DNA of 64,000 nucleotides from Acinetobacter sp. WU_MDCI_Axc73 (GTDB taxonomy: Bacteria > Pseudomonadota > Gammaproteobacteria > Pseudomonadales > Moraxellaceae): assembly GCF_025562455.1 (NCBI RefSeq), contig NZ_JAHPRO010000001.1, positions 62,001-126,000 of the forward strand. The letters are read 5' to 3'. A program made the position numbers and the translations under genes. Below, piece by piece: positions 26,618-34,707 of this stretch. How positions within the stretch are numbered: the first letter of the stretch is position 1; every line of letters starts with the position of its first letter. The notes beneath the pieces are model-generated. The model was not told the origin of the DNA, made no database searches, and was given only the letters and a program-made list of their open reading frames with translations.

Positions 26618-27478
26618 TCAATCTGTAATCTGCACATGCTTGAGCGCATTTAACGCTAAATCTTTTATTTCTGGAGTTGTAAATGCTAAAAAACCTGCAT
26701 TAAGCACTGTATCACGTGTGTTATATTCAAATGGATATCCAGATAGTGAGATTAAACCACCACCAATACTTTCCAGTAAGCCCTGACCTGCGCTAGTATC
26801 CCATTCCGAAGTGGGATGGAATCTTGGATATAGGTCAATTTTACCTTCAAGCATCATACAAAATTTATAAGCACTACCTGCTTCACGACGAATCACAGCA
26901 TGATTCTGTTGCTCAATAAACGTAATGAAACGCCCATACTTTGGATTGTTACTGCTATGGCTTAAACCGACTTGTAAGGTCTGAGATAGGGAGTTTTTGA
27001 CATGTTGATAACACCACCATTGTCCATCAGTAAACTGATATTTATAAGGAAGGCCATCGAGATAACCCAAATACAGTTGCTGTTCACAAGGCACGACAAT
27101 GACCGAAAAAATAGTTTTCGAGTTTTCAATTAAACTTAAATTAATGGTAAATTCATCCCGCTTATGAATAAACTCTTTGGTTCCATCCAAGGGATCAAGC
27201 ATCCAACAGGTTGACCATTCGTGTCGATCAACATTATCACTTTCTTCGGATAATACAGGATATACAGGCTGAACTTGCGCCAAAGCATTCATTAAAAAAA
27301 GATTGACCCTTAAATCTGCCTGTGTCACAGGAGATTGATCACTTTTCTGATGAATATTAAACTCGCGTCCTGTGGTATAACTTTGGTATTCTTCAAAAAG
27401 AATTTGACTCGCTTGTTGCAATACAGGTAACAATTGCATCATCAATGCATCCTGTGGCGCATGAGTTTTAATAAACAT
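26618..27478 (-). CDS. cysQ: 3'(2'),5'-bisphosphate nucleotidase CysQ
   Basis: CysQ hydrolyses 3'-phosphoadenosine 5'-phosphate, left over from sulfate assimilation, to AMP. The 286-residue protein has the inositol-monophosphatase fold: LSEESDN (first metal-binding Glu), WMLDPLDGTKEFI (metal-binding DPLDGT, about 95-107) and SEWDTSAGQGLLESIGG (about 216). It starts at ATG 27478, only 13 bases from the divergent yrfG-like gene, so the promoters must overlap the coding sequences. The histidine-phosphatase gene follows. Confidence 0.92.
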   Translation of the reverse strand: MFIKTHAPQDALMMQLLPVLQQASQILFEEYQSYTTGREFNIHQKSDQSPVTQADLRVNLFLMNALAQVQPVYPVLSEESDNVDRHEWSTCWMLDPLDGTKEFIHKRDEFTINLSLIENSKTIFSVIVVPCEQQLYLGYLDGLPYKYQFTDGQWWCYQHVKNSLSQTLQVGLSHSSNNPKYGRFITFIEQQNHAVIRREAGSAYKFCMMLEGKIDLYPRFHPTSEWDTSAGQGLLESIGGGLISLSGYPFEYNTRDTVLNAGFLAFTTPEIKDLALNALKHVQITD

Positions 27479-27491
27479 AGATTATCCTGTT

Positions 27492-28199
27492 ATGCCAAAT
27501 TGTAATTCTTCGACTTTACCTATTGTCCTATTTGATATGGACGGCACGCTACTCGACTTAAGTTTTGATGACTTTATCTGGAATCAATGTCTACCTGAAC
27601 GTCATGCACAAGTTCATCAATGTACCTTGCAACGAAGTCACGAAACCTTATCTGAGTTTTACCAACAGCACAAGCACACATTATCTTGGTACTCATCAGA
27701 CTATTGGACAGCAAAAGTCGGCGTAGATGTCCTGAAATTACAACAGGAATTTCAGCACAAGATTCAACCAAGATCAGGTTGTTTTGAACTTTTGCAACAG
27801 CTTCAGGATCAAGGGTATCGCTGTTGGTTGGTCACCAATGCTGATCAAGCAAGCTTAAAGCTTAAACTTGAAAATGTTGCTCTTCGCCCTTATTTTGAAA
27901 TCATGGTGAGTAGTCAACAATTAGGGCATGCCAAAGAAGATATTGGCTTTTGGCAGGCTTTACAACAATTGCATTCTTTTGATCCAGCTCAGGTGATTTT
28001 GGTCGATGACACAGCAAAGGTGCTCGAAGGTGCCAAACAATTTGGAATCGAACAACTGATTACGATTACACAGCCTTCTAGTTTAAAACCTGCGCAGGAT
28101 TCGACCAGTTTAGACTATCCTGCTCTCCATCATTTAATGGAATTAATTTCTTTTTTACCTCAATCTCAAGTTAAGGATATTGATGTCAAAACAGCTTGA
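27492..28199 (+). CDS. yrfG: HAD-superfamily nucleotidase, YrfG-like (GMP/IMP nucleotidase)
   Basis: The 235-residue protein has the HAD motifs: nucleophile and acid in VLFDMDGTLLDL (about residues 12-23), the second in WLVTNADQASLKLKLE, and VDDTAKVLEGAKQFGI. YrfG of E. coli dephosphorylates GMP and IMP. The cap region FIWNQCLPERHAQVH fits this family. It starts at ATG 27492, divergent from cysQ, and overlaps by 17 bases the start of hslR, showing an operon, as in E. coli where yrfG and hslR are neighbours. Confidence 0.9.
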   Translation: MPNCNSSTLPIVLFDMDGTLLDLSFDDFIWNQCLPERHAQVHQCTLQRSHETLSEFYQQHKHTLSWYSSDYWTAKVGVDVLKLQQEFQHKIQPRSGCFELLQQLQDQGYRCWLVTNADQASLKLKLENVALRPYFEIMVSSQQLGHAKEDIGFWQALQQLHSFDPAQVILVDDTAKVLEGAKQFGIEQLITITQPSSLKPAQDSTSLDYPALHHLMELISFLPQSQVKDIDVKTA

Positions 28200-28623
28200 A
28201 CAACATGCAAATGACTCAATGCGAGTCGATAAATGGCTTTGGGCAGCACGTTTTTTTAAAACTCGCTCCATTGCCAAGGCAGCGATCGAAGGCGGAAAAG
28301 TCCACCATGACAACGAACGTGTCAAAGTTTCTAAAGAAATCCGCGTCGGAATGGAACTTACCATTATGCAAGGATTTGAAAAGAAAACCGTGGTGATTAA
28401 AGCACTCTCAGCAACGCGTGGTCCTGCGCCCGTGGCTCAATTATTATATGAAGAAACAGAGGTCAGTTTAGCGCGTCGGGAGTTGATCGCAGCACAAAGA
28501 AAGTTGCATAATCTAGCGCGACCTGATCATCGCCCATCCAAAAAAGATCGTCGACAAATCAGTAAGTTTAAACAAGAAAATGATCAACAATTTGACCAGT
28601 CATGGTCTTATCATGATGATTAA
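28183..28623 (+). CDS. hslR: Heat shock protein 15, S4-domain ribosome rescue factor HslR
   Basis: Hsp15 binds 50S subunits carrying blocked nascent chains and RNA. The 146-residue protein contains the S4 RNA-binding domain near the start (MRVDKWLWAARFFKTRSIAKAAI, about 14-36) with GGKVHHDNERVKVSKEIRVG, followed by a helical basic C terminus (PDHRPSKKDRRQISKFKQE). ATG 28183 has AAGGA five bases upstream; a TTG at 28180 is the only earlier start. It overlaps yrfG by 17 bases. No clear terminator follows before recA. Confidence 0.93.
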   Translation: MSKQLEQHANDSMRVDKWLWAARFFKTRSIAKAAIEGGKVHHDNERVKVSKEIRVGMELTIMQGFEKKTVVIKALSATRGPAPVAQLLYEETEVSLARRELIAAQRKLHNLARPDHRPSKKDRRQISKFKQENDQQFDQSWSYHDD

Positions 28624-28651
28624 TTGAGTGGCTTTTTATACACGTCATATT

Positions 28652-28708
28652 ATGTCGTACTGACATCATCTTGACATGGAATATTAAAAATAAATCTGTC
28701 ACTATACA
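28652..28708 (+). promoter_or_regulatory. Candidate recA control region
   Basis: The region upstream of recA contains CTGACA (28660-28665), TTGACA (28671-28676) and TATACA (28703-28708). An inverted repeat ATGTC-GTACT-GACAT (28652-28666) overlaps the first possible -35. No E. coli LexA box is present, in line with the absence of LexA in Acinetobacter. The exact promoter cannot be chosen from sequence. Confidence 0.35.
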
Positions 28709-28782
28709 CAAGTGGAACGAGGTTAAAATTCGATACATCCACTTTGAATGATAGCGATATTACACAGTTTTGAGGTTGTGAG

Positions 28783-29829
28783 ATGGATGATAATAAAAGC
28801 AAGGCTTTAAATGCAGCCTTGAGCCAAATTGAAAAACAGTTTGGTAAAAATACAGTGATGCGCTTAGGTGACAACACGGTGCAAGCAGTAGAAGCGGTGT
28901 CCACTGGCTCACTGACATTGGATATTGCACTCGGTATTGGTGGTTTGCCAAAAGGTCGTATTGTTGAGATTTATGGTCCTGAATCATCAGGTAAAACCAC
29001 GATGACTTTACAAGCTATTGCTCAATGCCAAAAAGCAGGTGGTACTTGTGCATTTATCGATGCTGAACATGCACTCGATCCACAATATGCACGTAAGCTT
29101 GGTGTAGACATCGACAATCTATTGGTTTCACAGCCCGATCATGGTGAACAGGCACTTGAAATTGCAGATATGCTGGTTCGCTCAGGTGCGATTGATCTGA
29201 TTGTAGTCGATTCTGTTGCCGCGCTTACTCCTCGCGCTGAAATTGAAGGCGAAATGGGCGACTCACACATGGGCTTACAAGCTCGCCTCATGAGTCAGGC
29301 ATTGCGTAAAATCACGGGTAATGCTAAACGTTCAAACTGCATGGTGATCTTCATTAACCAGATTCGTATGAAAATTGGGGTCATGTTCGGTAGTCCAGAA
29401 ACCACTACGGGTGGTAATGCACTTAAGTTCTATGCTTCTGTACGTTTGGATATTCGTCGTGTTGGACAGGTCAAAGAAGGTGATGAGATTGTTGGTTCTG
29501 AAACCAAAGTCAAAGTTGTCAAAAACAAAATGGCACCTCCATTTAAAGAAGCACTTTTCCAAATTCTTTATGGCAAAGGCACCAATCAACTTGGTGAAGT
29601 CGTAGATTTAGCGGTGCAACAGGAAATCGTGCAGAAAGCAGGTGCATGGTATTCTTATCAAGGCAACAAAATTGGTCAGGGTAAAAATAACGTGATTCGT
29701 TATTTTGAAGAAAATTCAGCAATTGCACAAGAAATTGAAAAACAGATTCGTGATCAATTGCTAACCAGCACTCCAGTTGCAAACAGCACTGAAGCTGAAG
29801 AAGAAGAACCTGATTTTTTAGAAAGCTAA
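28783..29829 (+). CDS. recA: Recombinase RecA
   Basis: RecA drives homologous recombination and the DNA damage response. The 348-residue protein shows Walker [14 protein letters not shown] (about 66-78), the Walker [11 protein letters not shown], the L1/L2 loops ([19 protein letters not shown]) and [22 protein letters not shown]. The acidic C terminus ([12 protein letters not shown]) is a typical brake. GAGGTTGTGAG lies upstream of ATG 28783. recX follows after a terminator, as in many gammaproteobacteria. Confidence 0.98.
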   Translation: MDDNKSKALNAALSQIEKQFGKNTVMRLGDNTVQAVEAVSTGSLTLDIALGIGGLPKGRIVEIYGPESSGKTTMTLQAIAQCQKAGGTCAFIDAEHALDPQYARKLGVDIDNLLVSQPDHGEQALEIADMLVRSGAIDLIVVDSVAALTPRAEIEGEMGDSHMGLQARLMSQALRKITGNAKRSNCMVIFINQIRMKIGVMFGSPETTTGGNALKFYASVRLDIRRVGQVKEGDEIVGSETKVKVVKNKMAPPFKEALFQILYGKGTNQLGEVVDLAVQQEIVQKAGAWYSYQGNKIGQGKNNVIRYFEENSAIAQEIEKQIRDQLLTSTPVANSTEAEEEEPDFLES

Positions 29830-29844
29830 TTAAGCTATCCTCAA

Positions 29845-29864
29845 ACGCCCTACGGGGCGTTTTT
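29845..29864 (+). terminator. Intrinsic terminator between recA and recX
   Basis: Stem ACGCCC / GGGCGT with loop TACG and five T. Some read-through is expected because recX lies 17 bases downstream without its own obvious promoter. Confidence 0.85.
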
Positions 29865-29880
29865 CATTTGGAATGACCTT

Positions 29881-30366
29881 ATGTACTCAAATTCAGATGA
29901 TCATGCAAATAAAACCCTTCTGACAGGCACACGTTTGCGTTCTTACGCTTTTGCATTGCTAACCCGTAAAGAATATGCAAAGGCAGAATTGATCGAAAAA
30001 CTCAACCTTTATGCACAGGATCGTGATGAAGTTTTGGCTTTGGTTGAGGAGCTATCAGAGCGTCAATACCAAAGCGATCAACGTGTTGCTGAAATGGTCT
30101 TGTCTAGCCAAATACGCAAAGGTAAAGGTCCAAATCGAATTAAACAAGCGCTTAAGCATAAGCAACTGGATAGCAATTTAATTTTAGAGGATATTCAGGA
30201 AGTTGACTGGTTTGAACAGGCTTATCAGCTAAAAGTTAAGAAATTTGGAACTCAAATTGAAAAAGATCCAAAACAAAAAGCCAAACAAATTCGTTTTTTG
30301 CAATATCGCGGTTTTGATATGAATGTAATTATGAAAGCGATTAGTCGAACGACTGATGAAGAATAA
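29881..30366 (+). CDS. recX: RecX, RecA regulator
   Basis: RecX binds RecA filaments and limits their activity. The 161-residue protein is basic and helical: a first helical repeat (AFALLTRKEYAKAELIEKL), a second (EELSERQYQSDQRVAEMV) with RKGKGPNRIKQALK between, and a third ending in IRFLQYRGFDMNVIMKAI. Three such tandem repeats are the RecX hallmark. It follows recA by 52 bases, past a terminator, and probably gets transcript by read-through. The ffs gene on the opposite strand ends six bases after its stop codon. Confidence 0.9.
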   Translation: MYSNSDDHANKTLLTGTRLRSYAFALLTRKEYAKAELIEKLNLYAQDRDEVLALVEELSERQYQSDQRVAEMVLSSQIRKGKGPNRIKQALKHKQLDSNLILEDIQEVDWFEQAYQLKVKKFGTQIEKDPKQKAKQIRFLQYRGFDMNVIMKAISRTTDEE

Positions 30367-30371
30367 CTGGT

Positions 30372-30481
<110 letters not shown>

Positions 30482-30848
30482 ATTGCAAGAACAGAGTATA
30501 GAGATTTTTAAATGTGTTGCAAGTGCTATCTCAGATTTTCCTGTAGATTTTGCTCCAATCGACTAAATCATCAACAAATTTAGGGATTTGTTTATTTTTT
30601 ATCGTGGGATGCGGTTATAAAAAATCTTTTTTAAACTCAAAATCAACACAATTTTATTGCTTTATTTTTTGGGCGAAATTAATTTTGTGAAACAGCATCA
30701 AAAATGAAAATGCTAAAATATTGTAATTACTTATTGCAATTCTATGTTGGGGTGTTTTTAATGGCATTTGCTTTCTATTTGTTTTTTATAGCTGAATGAA
30801 TAAAAAACAATTGCTTGACGTTCTATTTAAAATTATGGATTGTGGCTT
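30482..30848. other. Intergenic region between ffs and ybgF-like gene
   Basis: About 370 bases, AT-rich. The first 45 bases hold the ffs promoter. The rest shows no convincing gene, no strong hairpin and no repeat. A TTGACG at 30815-30820 is a possible -35 for the downstream gene, but no matching -10 is clear. Confidence 0.5.
30495..30522 (-). promoter_or_regulatory. Promoter of the 4.5S RNA gene
   Basis: On the minus strand TTGCAA (30517-30522) and TATACT (30495-30500) are spaced by 16 bases and lie about 14 bases before the mature 5' end. The -10 is close to consensus. Confidence 0.6.
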
Positions 30849-31733
30849 ATGCTAAAAAAGCATTCTTTATTCGCGATTACCCTACTTTGTGGTTCTTCTA
30901 TTTACGCCAATGTTCCGATTGAATCCCGTGGATTAAGCCAATCTAACTCCGGATCAACGTCAGTTTTAAATGATCAACCTGTCGCGACCAATCTTAACTG
31001 GCAGTTGATGCAAAAAAACCAACAACTTGAAAATGATATACGTATATTACGGGGACAACTTGAAGAACAAGCTCATTCGATTGATCAGCTAAAAAAAGAG
31101 TTGACTAACCGCTACACTGATCTGGATCAACGTCTGGAACTACTCAATCAGAAGGTAGATCCTGACAGTGCTGCAACTGATGAAAATTCAACAACTGATA
31201 CCAATGGAACTGCACCCGTAGCCAGCGATAATACACAAGCCCCCATGAATGCAACTCCTCAACAAACAACTGTTGCACCAATTGCTCAAACGAATCAGCA
31301 GCCTACCCCAGCTGCAAGCTCAACAAGTAATACAAATTCAGCATCGACAGATAATAAAGACTCGACAGAATTAGACAAGGCAGCATACACCGTTGCACTT
31401 GATGCATATAAACAAGGCGGTGCTAAAAAAGCCATTGCACCGATGGAAAACTTCATTAAGAATCATCCAAATAGTATCTATACACCAAATGCCTATTTTT
31501 GGCTGGCCGAATTTCATTTAGCAACAGACCCTGTCAATTATGCACAAGCCAAAAAGAATTATCAGATTGTCGCTGATAAATACCCGACATCAAGTAAAGC
31601 ACCCCGCTCTTTGTATCAGTTATATAGCATTGCCAAAGATGTAGATCACAAGTCTGCAGTAGCCACAGAGTACAAAAACAAACTTCTTGCTCACTATCCT
31701 CAATCAGAAGAAGCCGGTTTTGTTAAAAAATAG
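30849..31733 (+). CDS. ybgF: YbgF/CpoB-like periplasmic protein with TPR domain
   Basis: From ATG 30849 the protein has 294 residues. A signal peptide (MLKKHSLFAITLLCGSSIYA) is followed by a coiled-coil part (QLENDIRILRGQLEEQAHSIDQLKKEL, about 60-100, in parts), a Ser/Thr/Ala/Gln-rich linker, and a C-terminal TPR-type domain (YTVALDAYKQGGAKKAIAP... FWLAEFHLATDPVNYAQAKK). This is the layout of YbgF/CpoB, which links the Tol machinery with peptidoglycan synthesis. No tolQRAB or pal is seen here, which is unusual for the family. Cutting is predicted after the signal peptide. Confidence 0.82.
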   Translation: MLKKHSLFAITLLCGSSIYANVPIESRGLSQSNSGSTSVLNDQPVATNLNWQLMQKNQQLENDIRILRGQLEEQAHSIDQLKKELTNRYTDLDQRLELLNQKVDPDSAATDENSTTDTNGTAPVASDNTQAPMNATPQQTTVAPIAQTNQQPTPAASSTSNTNSASTDNKDSTELDKAAYTVALDAYKQGGAKKAIAPMENFIKNHPNSIYTPNAYFWLAEFHLATDPVNYAQAKKNYQIVADKYPTSSKAPRSLYQLYSIAKDVDHKSAVATEYKNKLLAHYPQSEEAGFVKK

Positions 31734-31749
31734 CATGATTTAAAAACGA

Positions 31750-31779
31750 AAAAGACACATGTCAAATGTGTCTTTTTTT
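31750..31779. terminator. Bidirectional terminator between ybgF-like and lpxA
   Basis: Stem AAAGACACAT / ATGTGTCTTT with five-base loop, a T run on the plus strand and TTTTTCGTTTTT on the minus strand. It serves both the ybgF-like gene and the lpxA end of the envelope operon. Confidence 0.8.
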
Positions 31780-31798
31780 ATTTTGATGAGATACTTAA

Positions 31799-32587
31799 CT
31801 AACGAATAATACCGCGTTTTGATGATTCGACTGAATCTATCAACAACTGAACCTCAGAGATTTCTGGCAAAATTTCAGTACGAATTTTATCTAGTGCTTG
31901 TTCAGTGGTTAAACCCGACTTGTAGATAATTTTGAAAGAATCACGTAAACCATTGATCACATTTTTTGACCAACCTTTGCGACGCATACCTTCAATATTC
32001 ATCCCAAACGCATGTGCTGGATTACCTGAAACCATCACATAAGCAGGTACATCTTTTAAGATTAAAGAAGCTCCACCCACCATGCTATAAGAATCAATCT
32101 TACAAAACTGATGAATTCCTGAGTTTCCACCTACGACCACATAGTCACCGATGTGAACATGACCTGCCACACCGACATTATTGGCAAAAATATTATGATC
32201 ACCCACCACACAGTCATGAGCAATATGTGTATTCACCATCAGTAAATTATGGCTACCCACTTTGGTTAGACTCTTATCCTGAATGGTGCCACGATGCAAA
32301 CTACAATGTTCACGAATACGGTTATGATTACCAATTTCTAGCCAGGTTTCTTCACCGTTATATTTTAAATCTTGGCAGATCTCACCAACGCTGGCGAACT
32401 GAAAAATTTCATTATATTCACCAATGCGTGTAAATCCACCAATCACAACATGCGAATGAAGTTTTGTACCCGAACCAATGCTTACATTGGGACCAATCAC
32501 ACAGAATGGCCCAATTTGTACATCTGGTGCAATTACAGCAGATGAGTCAATAATAGCGGTAGAATGAATTAGGTCGTTATTACTCAT
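31799..32587 (-). CDS. lpxA: UDP-N-acetylglucosamine acyltransferase LpxA
   Basis: LpxA adds 3-hydroxyacyl from acyl carrier protein to UDP-GlcNAc, the first step of lipid A synthesis. The 262-residue protein consists mainly of left-handed beta-helix hexapeptide repeats (for example SAVIAPDVQIGPFCVIG, NLLMVNTHIAHDCVVGDH with the catalytic His, VVVGGNSGIHQFCKI) and a C-terminal helical domain (VINGLRDSFKIIYKSG). ATG 32587 overlaps the fabZ stop codon as ATGA. It is the last gene of the cluster; a terminator follows. No lpxB lies downstream, although this is its usual place in E. coli. Confidence 0.96.
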   Translation of the reverse strand: MSNNDLIHSTAIIDSSAVIAPDVQIGPFCVIGPNVSIGSGTKLHSHVVIGGFTRIGEYNEIFQFASVGEICQDLKYNGEETWLEIGNHNRIREHCSLHRGTIQDKSLTKVGSHNLLMVNTHIAHDCVVGDHNIFANNVGVAGHVHIGDYVVVGGNSGIHQFCKIDSYSMVGGASLILKDVPAYVMVSGNPAHAFGMNIEGMRRKGWSKNVINGLRDSFKIIYKSGLTTEQALDKIRTEILPEISEVQLLIDSVESSKRGIIR

Positions 32588-33072
32588 GCCTGCTCTGTTA
32601 TCTGGTGCGAAATCATAATTTCAGCGGTCGTTGCTACAATACCATCCACTGTGGCTGTACAATTATATTTGTAAATACCACGTTTTTGCATCACCAACTC
32701 AGACTTTAAGACGAGCTGATCTCCTGCAACAACCTGCTTTTTAAAACGTACTTTCTCAGCTCCTGCAAAAAGGAACAAAGAACCAGCTTTTGGTTTTTGA
32801 TTGTTCATGATAAAACCAAGAACACCTGAAACTTGAGCCAAAGCCTCTACAATAAGTACGCCTGGCATAATTGGATATTCAGGAAAATGTCCTTGTAAAA
32901 ATTCTTCATTGATTGAAACATTTTTATAACCAACAATGGAATTTTCAGTTACTTCAACCACACGGTCAACCAGTAAAAATGGATAACGATGTGGCAGATA
33001 TTCACGAATCGTTTGAATATGCATTGGCAATTCAGGGATTGTAAACGCGGGAGTGTTGGACTCAGTCATCAT
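32584..33072 (-). CDS. fabZ: 3-hydroxyacyl-ACP dehydratase FabZ
   Basis: FabZ removes water from 3-hydroxyacyl-ACP in fatty acid synthesis, competing with the lipid A route for 3-hydroxyacyl-ACP. From ATG 33072 it has 162 residues. The hot-dog fold carries LPHRYPFLLVDRVVE (active-site His, about residue 34), GHFPEYPIMPGVLIVEALAQ with the catalytic Glu and PGV, and a C-terminal VDGIVATTAEIMIS. The start is between ATG 33072 and ATG 33069, both after the lpxD stop codon. It overlaps lpxA by four bases. The frame opens further upstream but that belongs to lpxD. Confidence 0.93.
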   Translation of the reverse strand: MMTESNTPAFTIPELPMHIQTIREYLPHRYPFLLVDRVVEVTENSIVGYKNVSINEEFLQGHFPEYPIMPGVLIVEALAQVSGVLGFIMNNQKPKAGSLFLFAGAEKVRFKKQVVAGDQLVLKSELVMQKRGIYKYNCTATVDGIVATTAEIMISHQITEQA

Positions 33073-33076
33073 ATTT

Positions 33077-34147
33077 CTATTTACGCAATTTAAAGGTTGA
33101 TTCAAGAGACTCTATTTGAGTCTGCATATGATCGAGTCGTTTGAGTATTTGGGTCAATGGCACATCTGCTAATTGTCTAAAGCGAACAATCGTGCGTTTC
33201 CACTGACTATTTTCAAAAAGTCCTGTGCCTGAAGAATAAGTTCCTGCTTCAAAAATACTTTTTGTGACCATTGACATTCCAGTTAATGTAACATTATCAG
33301 CAATGCTGATGTGTCCCACAAGGCCACACGCGCCGCCAATGATACAGTTTTTGCCAATAGTAGCGCTCCCTGCAATACCTGTTTTTGCAGCAATCGCGGT
33401 ATTTGCACCAATGTGAACGTTATGCGCGATTTGCACAAGGTTATCAATGATGACGCCATCTTCTAAAATTGTGTCGTCCAAAGCGCCTCGATCGACACTA
33501 CAATTTGAACCTATTCGAACATCATTTCCAATTTGAACTGAACCTAATTGGGCAATACGATGCCATTTTCCCTGATAAGGTGCAAAACCAAAACCATCAC
33601 CACCGATCACTGAATTGGCATGGATTCGAACACGATCCTTAATCTTGGTTTCACCTGTTAAAGTTACGTTCGAATCTATAAAGCAATCTTTACCGATCTC
33701 AACGAAATCATTCAACGTAGAGTTTGCCAAAATAACAGTACCGTCACCGACCACACAGTTCTCACCAATCACCACATAATGACCAATATAAGCACTATCT
33801 GAAATAATGGCAGACGGGTGGATTTGAGCAGTACTTTCAATCCCAACGGATTTAATTTTCTTTTCAAAAACATGGGTCAATTGAGCAAAAGCAAGATAGG
33901 GATTTTGAACTACAATAAAATTTTGATGTTTATCTAACTGCTGTTTTAATTCAGCAGGAATAATCAATGCTCCTGCTTTAGAGGCTTGTGCGGCTTCAAG
34001 ATATTTATCGCCATTCACAAATGAAATCTGATTTGGATGTGCGTGTTCGAGACTTGCAAGTCCAGTAAGAGAAAGATCTTTATGACCAAAAGACTCACCT
34101 TGGACAAGGTGAGCCAAATCTTCTAAACGATAACTACGTGCTTTCAT
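33077..34147 (-). CDS. lpxD: UDP-3-O-acyl-glucosamine N-acyltransferase LpxD
   Basis: LpxD puts the second acyl chain on the lipid A precursor. The 356-residue protein has an N-terminal uridine-binding domain ([20 protein letters not shown]) and then the hexapeptide beta-helix (about 105-310), with [20 protein letters not shown] including the acyl-acceptor His in the repeats. A short helical C terminus follows ([17 protein letters not shown]). It is longer than in E. coli (341). The skp stop codon lies only three bases upstream of its start ATG 34147, and fabZ follows within four bases. Confidence 0.96.
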   Translation of the reverse strand: MKARSYRLEDLAHLVQGESFGHKDLSLTGLASLEHAHPNQISFVNGDKYLEAAQASKAGALIIPAELKQQLDKHQNFIVVQNPYLAFAQLTHVFEKKIKSVGIESTAQIHPSAIISDSAYIGHYVVIGENCVVGDGTVILANSTLNDFVEIGKDCFIDSNVTLTGETKIKDRVRIHANSVIGGDGFGFAPYQGKWHRIAQLGSVQIGNDVRIGSNCSVDRGALDDTILEDGVIIDNLVQIAHNVHIGANTAIAAKTGIAGSATIGKNCIIGGACGLVGHISIADNVTLTGMSMVTKSIFEAGTYSSGTGLFENSQWKRTIVRFRQLADVPLTQILKRLDHMQTQIESLESTFKLRK

Positions 34148-34150
34148 TGA

Positions 34151-34651
34151 TTATTTAATTGCATTAACCTTTTGAATCATTTTATCAGTTAAATCGTTCT
34201 TAGCGTCATAGGCAACCGCAGCATTTTTATTCAAAATAAAGTCTAAATTGTTTTCTTGACGAAGTTGCTCACCTGCTTGTTTTACGCGAGTTTCAAAAGT
34301 GTTGTTCATGGTTTGTAAAGTACCTTGAACACGAGTCTGCAAACCTTGCTGAGTCGAGTTGAATTCACTTAATTTGGCCTGATATTGCTGATTCAGCTTT
34401 TGAACATCAGCTTCTTTCATATTACGACCTTCGGTTTCCGCTTTTTGACGTAAACCATCCAGCTCCTTGCCCAACTGTTCTAATTTAGTTGTCGTCGGTT
34501 TAACTGACTGATTTAAGCTTGCATTTTGTTGCTTAAGATAAGTGCTGCTATCTACAACTTTTGCCAGATCAACAAAACCCACACCTGCGGCTTGTGTCAA
34601 TCCTGAAATAGACAAACCTGTACCCAATAAAACTGCTGCTAATTTATTCAT
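34151..34651 (-). CDS. skp: Periplasmic chaperone Skp/OmpH
   Basis: Skp holds unfolded outer-membrane proteins after they leave the Sec machinery. The 166-residue protein has a signal peptide (MNKLAAVLLGTGLSISGLTQA) with cleavage after QAAG-type Ala, then VGFVDLAKVVDSS, and a long helical part (QLGKELDGLRQKAETEGRN and onwards) that forms tentacles in the family's trimer. It sits between bamA and lpxD, the standard gammaproteobacterial order. The intergenic gap to bamA is 56 bases. Confidence 0.92.
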   Translation of the reverse strand: MNKLAAVLLGTGLSISGLTQAAGVGFVDLAKVVDSSTYLKQQNASLNQSVKPTTTKLEQLGKELDGLRQKAETEGRNMKEADVQKLNQQYQAKLSEFNSTQQGLQTRVQGTLQTMNNTFETRVKQAGEQLRQENNLDFILNKNAAVAYDAKNDLTDKMIQKVNAIK

Positions 34652-34707
34652 TTTGATTTCCTTATACAGGAGTATTTCAACAATTAATGATTTGAATAAA
34701 GACCGTA

